NCBI GenBank assembly: GCA_963776505.1
Contig: CAVZNH010000077.1
Coordinates: 114,202-178,201 of the forward strand
DNA length: 64,000 bases
Reading direction: 5' to 3'
DNA from: JAMXLO01 sp963776505
GTDB lineage: Bacteria > Pseudomonadota > Alphaproteobacteria > Acetobacterales > Acetobacteraceae
The position numbers and the translations under genes are program-made. Of this stretch, positions 58,680-64,000 are shown in pieces. Below the pieces are notes generated by a model. That model was not told the origin of the DNA. It saw nothing but the letters and a program-made list of their open reading frames with translations, and made no database searches. The first letter of the stretch is position 1. Each line of letters opens with the position of its first letter.

Positions 58680-59765
58680 TTACATGACATTGTATCGTTT
58701 CACCTCTCGCTCGTCCCATTCAAGGCCAAAACCGTGCCCTCTGGCGCTCAGTGTCCCGTTGGTTGCCTGATGTGGTTGCGTTAGAACAGCGCCGGCGACA
58801 TCAAGGTATTCGAGCCAATGTGCCGTGGGAGTGATTGCCAACATATGAGAGCTGGCTTCGATAAAGAGGTGGCTGGAGACCGGTAGAGATGCGGCATGTG
58901 CCTGGCCCATCGCACTTACCCAACCTGTCACTCCACCGATCTTCATGATATCGATCATCGCATAATCGCAAGCGCCACACGCAATAGCCTTTGCCATATC
59001 ACTGGGGAACCACCAGTTCTCACCGGTTTGCACAGGCACCTTCGATGCCAGGCGAACCTGTGCGTGCCCATGGATGTCCTCAGCCTTCACTGGCTCCTCG
59101 ACCCAATGAAGATCGTAATCGGCAAGCCGTGCAATGCGCCAACAAGCCTCGACAGCATCAAGCGATTGATTGTAGTCGACCATCAGCTTGATATCGGGAC
59201 CGATCATTTCCCTGACCGCTCGCACGGCCTGTTGGTCCTTACCGAAGTCGCCATCGCCGAGCTTGATCTTGATCGCTCGGAATCCGGCTTGTACGGACCG
59301 CAAGATATCGTTCTCATCCGCTGTGGGATCGATGATGCCGTAGCTATCGTATGCCGGAATGGCAGACGGAACTCCGCCCATGAGTTGAACGACAGGCTGC
59401 TCTGCGGCTCTCGCCAACACGTCCCAGAACGCCATGTCGAGACCTGAGATGGCCATGCCGATCAGTCCCTGCCATCCAATGAGCCGGAAACGCCGATCGA
59501 AGTCACGCATGCGCTCCACCGGGGCAACACGGTGTCCCTTCAGTTCGGCCGCCATTCCATCGATCAGCTGCACAAGGGGCGGCAACGCCGCAGGAATGTA
59601 TGCGAAGAGGTAGGACCTCCCAATCGCTCCTTGATCCGTGAAGACATCAATCAGCACGAGCGGTGCCGATGGGATGGTTCCGATGGCTGTGCAAATCGGG
59701 CGTTTCATCGGCACAATCACTGGACGCGCCTTGATGCCGTGTATCGTGAGCGTCGTTTCGGACAT
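58680..59765 (-). CDS. Mandelate racemase/muconate lactonizing enzyme family protein (mandelate racemase subgroup)
   Basis: A 361-residue enolase-superfamily enzyme. The mandelate-racemase acid/base set is present: KxK in FRAIKIKLGDGD, metal ligands Asp in IKLMVDYNQSLD, Glu in DLHWVEEPVKAED and Glu in VQTGENWWFP, the Asp-His dyad with Asp in CDYAMIDIMKIGGVTGW and His in LPVSSHLFIEAS, and Glu in HWLEYLDVAG. So it should do 1,1-proton transfer on a 2-hydroxy acid, by racemisation or dehydration. 66 bases downstream of a lactate-permease gene on the same strand, consistent with uptake and conversion of lactate- or mandelate-like acids. Confidence 0.9.
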   Translation of the reverse strand: MSETTLTIHGIKARPVIVPMKRPICTAIGTIPSAPLVLIDVFTDQGAIGRSYLFAYIPAALPPLVQLIDGMAAELKGHRVAPVERMRDFDRRFRLIGWQGLIGMAISGLDMAFWDVLARAAEQPVVQLMGGVPSAIPAYDSYGIIDPTADENDILRSVQAGFRAIKIKLGDGDFGKDQQAVRAVREMIGPDIKLMVDYNQSLDAVEACWRIARLADYDLHWVEEPVKAEDIHGHAQVRLASKVPVQTGENWWFPSDMAKAIACGACDYAMIDIMKIGGVTGWVSAMGQAHAASLPVSSHLFIEASSHMLAITPTAHWLEYLDVAGAVLTQPHQATNGTLSARGHGFGLEWDEREVKRYNVM

Positions 59766-59831
59766 GAATTCCCTCTCGATCTCTGGAGCGACGTGACGCG
59801 GATGTTTCCGCGCCCCACTGAGTATTGGCCT

Positions 59832-61490
<1,659 letters not shown>

Positions 61491-61617
61491 TATACCCCCC
61501 GTATCAGGCTTGTTGTGGTGTTGCCTGTCTTCACGTATCGATTGGGGAACCAGATAACCGATCCAACGACAAGTAAACTCACTAGTCGGTATACATACGA
61601 AGAGGCTATTGTTGGCC
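61491..61617. promoter_or_regulatory. Divergent promoter region, lctP / tetR
   Basis: 127 bases between the divergent starts. Contains ACTAGTCGGTATACATACGA (61581-61600), with the small palindrome GTATAC, adjoining a tetR start. Sequences of the form CTAGTCGGTATAC are common next to tetR genes, so this is my best operator candidate. The evidence is position and motif similarity only. Confidence 0.45.
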
Positions 61618-62208
61618 ATGCCAAGACCTGCTGCGCAGACCAGGCGTCGCATTCTCGATGCCGCCTATGAACTCTTTTATCGGAAGGGGTTCACCAGGGT
61701 CGGGGTCGATGAGGTCGCGGCATTCGCTGGCGTCACGAAGCGCTCGCTCTATTATCATTTCCGAAGCAAGGACGACCTCTTGGCGGCGGTGTTCGACCTC
61801 CAGCACGAACTGGCGCTGGCGCGCATTCGAAAGCATGTGGCTCTTCACAGCGGAAATGCGGAGGACATTCTTGACGTGCTGTTCTCCGAACTCGCGAGAT
61901 GGACTGCGAAACCTGGGTTCGCCGGGGCGGGTTTCACACGCATTGTCATGGAACTTGCCGATCTGCCAGGTCACCCAGCACGTGCTGTCGCACGTCGTCA
62001 CAAAGCGGCAGTCGAATCCTGGTACGCGGAACTACTTGCAGACGCGAAAGCTGTCGCTCCATCGAACCTTGCGCGGGAGATAGTACTTCTAGTCGAGGGA
62101 GCTGTTGCACTGACCCTAATCCACGGCAATCGCGATTATGCGGAAGCCGCGTTGCGCGCTGCGAAGAAGCTGGTGCGCAAGCGCCGCGGTGGCCCAATAG
62201 GGCCGTAG
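61618..62208 (+). CDS. TetR/AcrR family transcriptional regulator
   Basis: About 196 residues. HTH: TRRRILDAAYELFYRKGFTRVGVDEVAAFAGVTKRSLYYHFRSKDDLLAAVF (12-60). C-terminal domain with helical FAGAGFTRIVMELADLPGHPA and IVLLVEGAVALTLIHGNRDYAEAALRAAKKLV. Divergent from lctP and the presumed repressor of lctP and the racemase-like gene. Start ATG at 61618 (MPRPAAQTRRRIL) preferred; a TTG at 61609 is possible. Confidence 0.9.
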   Translation: MPRPAAQTRRRILDAAYELFYRKGFTRVGVDEVAAFAGVTKRSLYYHFRSKDDLLAAVFDLQHELALARIRKHVALHSGNAEDILDVLFSELARWTAKPGFAGAGFTRIVMELADLPGHPARAVARRHKAAVESWYAELLADAKAVAPSNLAREIVLLVEGAVALTLIHGNRDYAEAALRAAKKLVRKRRGGPIGP

Positions 62209-62281
62209 GCTGTCTGTTTGCTCCAATCCCGCGGGTCCCGCCCCCGGTGCGACCAAGCTAGTGGCGGATAGCGACAACGAC

Positions 62282-62475
62282 TTGGTCGCAAACGGAACGA
62301 CAACTTTCAAGTGCGCAACGTCGACAACCAGACATTCGTCCAGGGTGATTGCCGACGGCAGGTGGTCACCTATGGTTGACCTTATACCAACTCTCAGGAA
62401 GACGTGGATGGTTGGGCCAAGCCCAACCATGACGAATGTGACGAATGCGACCAATGCGAGGGTGGGTCTTTCTCA
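62282..62475. repeat. Long dispersed repeat, continuous copy
   Basis: About 190 bases: TGGTCGCAAACGGAACGACA, CGTCGACAACCAGACATTCG, GTGATTGCCGACGGCAGGTG, CTTATACCAACTCTCAGGAA, GACGTGGATGGTTGGGCCAA, GCCCAACCATGACGAATGTG, ending GGTGGGTCTTTCTCATTGAG. Same organisation as the interrupted copy at 57196-57319/58615-58670. The centre TGGTTGGGC-CAA-GCCCAACCA is a near-perfect palindrome. No gene in 62209-62573 apart from this element. Confidence 0.85.
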
Positions 62476-62573
62476 TTGAGCATCGATATTAGAGGCCAGG
62501 ATCGCTGCCGCTGGGACTTCCGTTCGCCGGCAATGGTGCTAAGGCGTCAGAGGCGGTCGGCGGAGGATAGCAT

Positions 62574-63839
62574 ATGCCTGAGCACCCCCTGTTTGAGCGG
62601 CTCTGGAACGGCTCGGCGCAGATGGAGGAATGGACGGCGGCGGTATCGCAGGGCGCTGTCACCTCGGTCGCCGACAACATCATCACGGTCCATACGACCT
62701 ACTTTTGCGGCAGCGTCACCGCGATCCGCACGGGGGAGGGGCTTGTTCTGGTCGATACGGCCAATCAGGCAACCGCCGAGAAGGTGCTCGCACTCATCAG
62801 GTCCTGGGACGCCAGCCGTATCCATACGGTGATCTATACACATGGCCATATCGACCATACCGGAGGGATTGCCGCCATCGACCGGGAGGCGGAGGCGAAA
62901 GGGCTGGCACGGCCGAGGATCATCGCGCACCGCGACGTGGCGCGGCGGATGAACCGATATGCGCTGACGCAGGGCCTCAACAGCATCGTGCAGGGCCAGC
63001 AGTTCAACGATCCAGGGTATGTTTACCCGGTCGGTCACCGGCAGCCCGACGAGGTTTATGACGACACGCATACACTGATGATTGGCGGCGAGCGGATCGA
63101 GCTGTTCCATGGTCGGGGCGAGACCGACGATGCCACGTTCGTCTGGCTGTCCGACCGCCGCATCCTGGCGAGCGGGGACTTCGTCATTTGGATGTTTCCC
63201 AATGCGGGCAACCCGAGGAAGGTGCAGCGCTACGCGGCGGAATGGGCCGCAGCCTTGCGGCATATGGAACGGCTGGGGCCGGAGGTCGTCATCCCGGGAC
63301 ATGGCCCGGTCATTTTCGGCAGGGACCGTGCCGCACAGGTGCTGCGAGACGGTGCGGCAGTGCTTGAGCATCTGGTCCGCGAGTCGCTCGCGCTGATGAA
63401 CCAGGGAGCCACGCTCGATCGGGTGCTGCATGAAGTCACCGCGCCGGCCGAGTATCTGGCGAAGCCTTATCTGCGCGCCAGGTACGATGATCCGGAGTTT
63501 TTGGTGCGGGCGATCTATCATCTGTATGCTGGCTGGTTCGATGGCAATCCGGCGCATCTGAAGCCCGCGCGGGCAGCCGATCTGGCCTTGGAATTGGCGC
63601 GGTTGGCTGGCGGTGCCGACAGGCTTGCCGAGCGGGCGGCCGTGCTGGCTGAGGAAGGCAACACGCGCCTCGCCGTGCATCTCGCGGAATTCGCCAGTGA
63701 GGCGGCGCCCGACGACAAGTCCATTCAGGCTGCCCGTGCCCTGGTGCTACGGACGTGCATCGACCGCGAGGGTTCGCTGATGGGCAAGGCTTTCCTGGCG
63801 GTCTATGTGCGTGAGGCCGCGCAGCGTTCAAAAGCTTGA
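62574..63839 (+). CDS. Alkylsulfatase/metallo-beta-lactamase fold hydrolase, short form
   Basis: A 421-residue protein with the metallo-beta-lactamase domain (about 25-270): YTHGHIDHTGG (HxHxDH), HGRGETDDATFVW (His), IPGHGPVIFG (His), as in class III alkylsulfatases (SdsA-like). Then the alkylsulfatase dimerisation domain with AEYLAKPYLRARYDDPEFLVRAIYHLYAGWFDGNPAHLKPA. Canonical SdsA is about 650 residues with a signal peptide and a C-terminal SCP-like domain; both are missing here. So a cytoplasmic, short version. Substrate probably an alkyl sulfate or related ester. Confidence 0.87.
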   Translation: MPEHPLFERLWNGSAQMEEWTAAVSQGAVTSVADNIITVHTTYFCGSVTAIRTGEGLVLVDTANQATAEKVLALIRSWDASRIHTVIYTHGHIDHTGGIAAIDREAEAKGLARPRIIAHRDVARRMNRYALTQGLNSIVQGQQFNDPGYVYPVGHRQPDEVYDDTHTLMIGGERIELFHGRGETDDATFVWLSDRRILASGDFVIWMFPNAGNPRKVQRYAAEWAAALRHMERLGPEVVIPGHGPVIFGRDRAAQVLRDGAAVLEHLVRESLALMNQGATLDRVLHEVTAPAEYLAKPYLRARYDDPEFLVRAIYHLYAGWFDGNPAHLKPARAADLALELARLAGGADRLAERAAVLAEEGNTRLAVHLAEFASEAAPDDKSIQAARALVLRTCIDREGSLMGKAFLAVYVREAAQRSKA

Positions 63840-63870
63840 GCGGCCTGAGCCGAGGCGGTGACGATGGGCG

Positions 63871-64000
63871 TCAGGCCGCCGCCTGGCCCGCTCGTGCAGC
63901 CTCAATCTTGGCGATGTCGATCCGGCGCATGGTCATCATGGCATCCATCGCCCGCTTCGCGGCGGCGCGATCCGGATCCTTCAGCGCGGCAATCAAGGCT
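63871..64000 (-). CDS. C-terminus of a VOC/PhnB-like protein (cut by window edge)
   Basis: About 43 codons ending at 63871: ALKDPDRAAAKRAMDAMMTM then RRIDIAKIEAARAGQAAA. The pattern DPD-AAA-R-M-AMM-M-KIDIA-IEAA is the usual end of PhnB-like glyoxalase-fold (3-demethylubiquinone methyltransferase-like, VOC) proteins. Convergent with the alkylsulfatase gene. Only a fragment, so this is tentative. Confidence 0.6.
   Translation of the reverse strand, partial: ALIAALKDPDRAAAKRAMDAMMTMRRIDIAKIEAARAGQAAA

Overview
The window is high-GC DNA packed with genes on both strands. Gene content points to an alphaproteobacterium of the Rhodospirillales, most likely Acetobacteraceae-like: a Flp/Tad pilus locus, class-specific hypothetical proteins, CGNR and HxlR regulators, and dispersed palindromic repeats of the kind seen in that group. 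The placement is inference; there is no rRNA, tRNA or CRISPR array here to settle it.

Layout. (1) 1-6.8 kb, all minus strand: a LuxR-type response regulator, three tandem GT87 polyprenyl-phosphate-mannose-type glycosyltransferases, two Flp pilins, the prepilin peptidase CpaA (frameshifted) and CpaB (cut by the window edge). (2) 6.9-12.4 kb: an oligopeptide-type ABC importer; both ATPase genes carry several frameshifts while the permeases and binding protein are intact. (3) 12.6-15.6 kb: a dimethylformamidase-type large subunit overlapping a LOG-family gene. (4) 15.6-20.2 kb: a four-gene operon (two alpha/beta hydrolases, a HAD type II protein, a flavoprotein disulfide reductase) diverging from a CGNR regulator across a perfect inverted repeat. 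(5) 20.2-29.3 kb: housekeeping and accessory genes including radical SAM, TIGR04283/04282-type glycosyltransferases, MoaB, LysR with an MFS exporter, a family-4-like uracil-DNA glycosylase, an (R)-amine-transaminase-like enzyme and a cupin. (6) 29.3-38.7 kb: an MFS/TetR pair, HAD phosphatase, Tat-exported 2H phosphoesterase, a chimeric thioesterase-transporter gene, a PEGA-like/patatin pair, and a scar holding a duplicated tetR 3' end beside an IS1182 remnant. (7) 38.7-55 kb: amino-acid binding proteins, HxlR, a glycolipid-like cluster (GT4, LpxH-like phosphoesterase, lipid kinase), a CoA-binding/MetY fusion, a racemase, glgA, a thioredoxin-fold peroxiredoxin with TGA at its catalytic Cys, a sulfatase and an amidohydrolase. 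(8) 55-64 kb: cupin, lipoprotein, IS remnants, a structurally complete IS4-family element sitting in the centre of a palindromic repeat, then a TetR-controlled mandelate-racemase-like/lactate-permease pair and a short alkylsulfatase.

About a dozen otherwise well-conserved genes contain single-base frame changes, and the transposase of an IS with perfect ends has several. Base-calling or consensus errors are therefore a serious alternative to real decay, and every frameshift call below should be read with that in mind. The strongest candidates for something new are the TGA-for-Cys peroxiredoxin, the thioesterase/EamA chimera, the IS inserted into a GGG-N5-CCC palindrome, the Tat-exported 2H phosphoesterase, and the Tad/GT87 locus.
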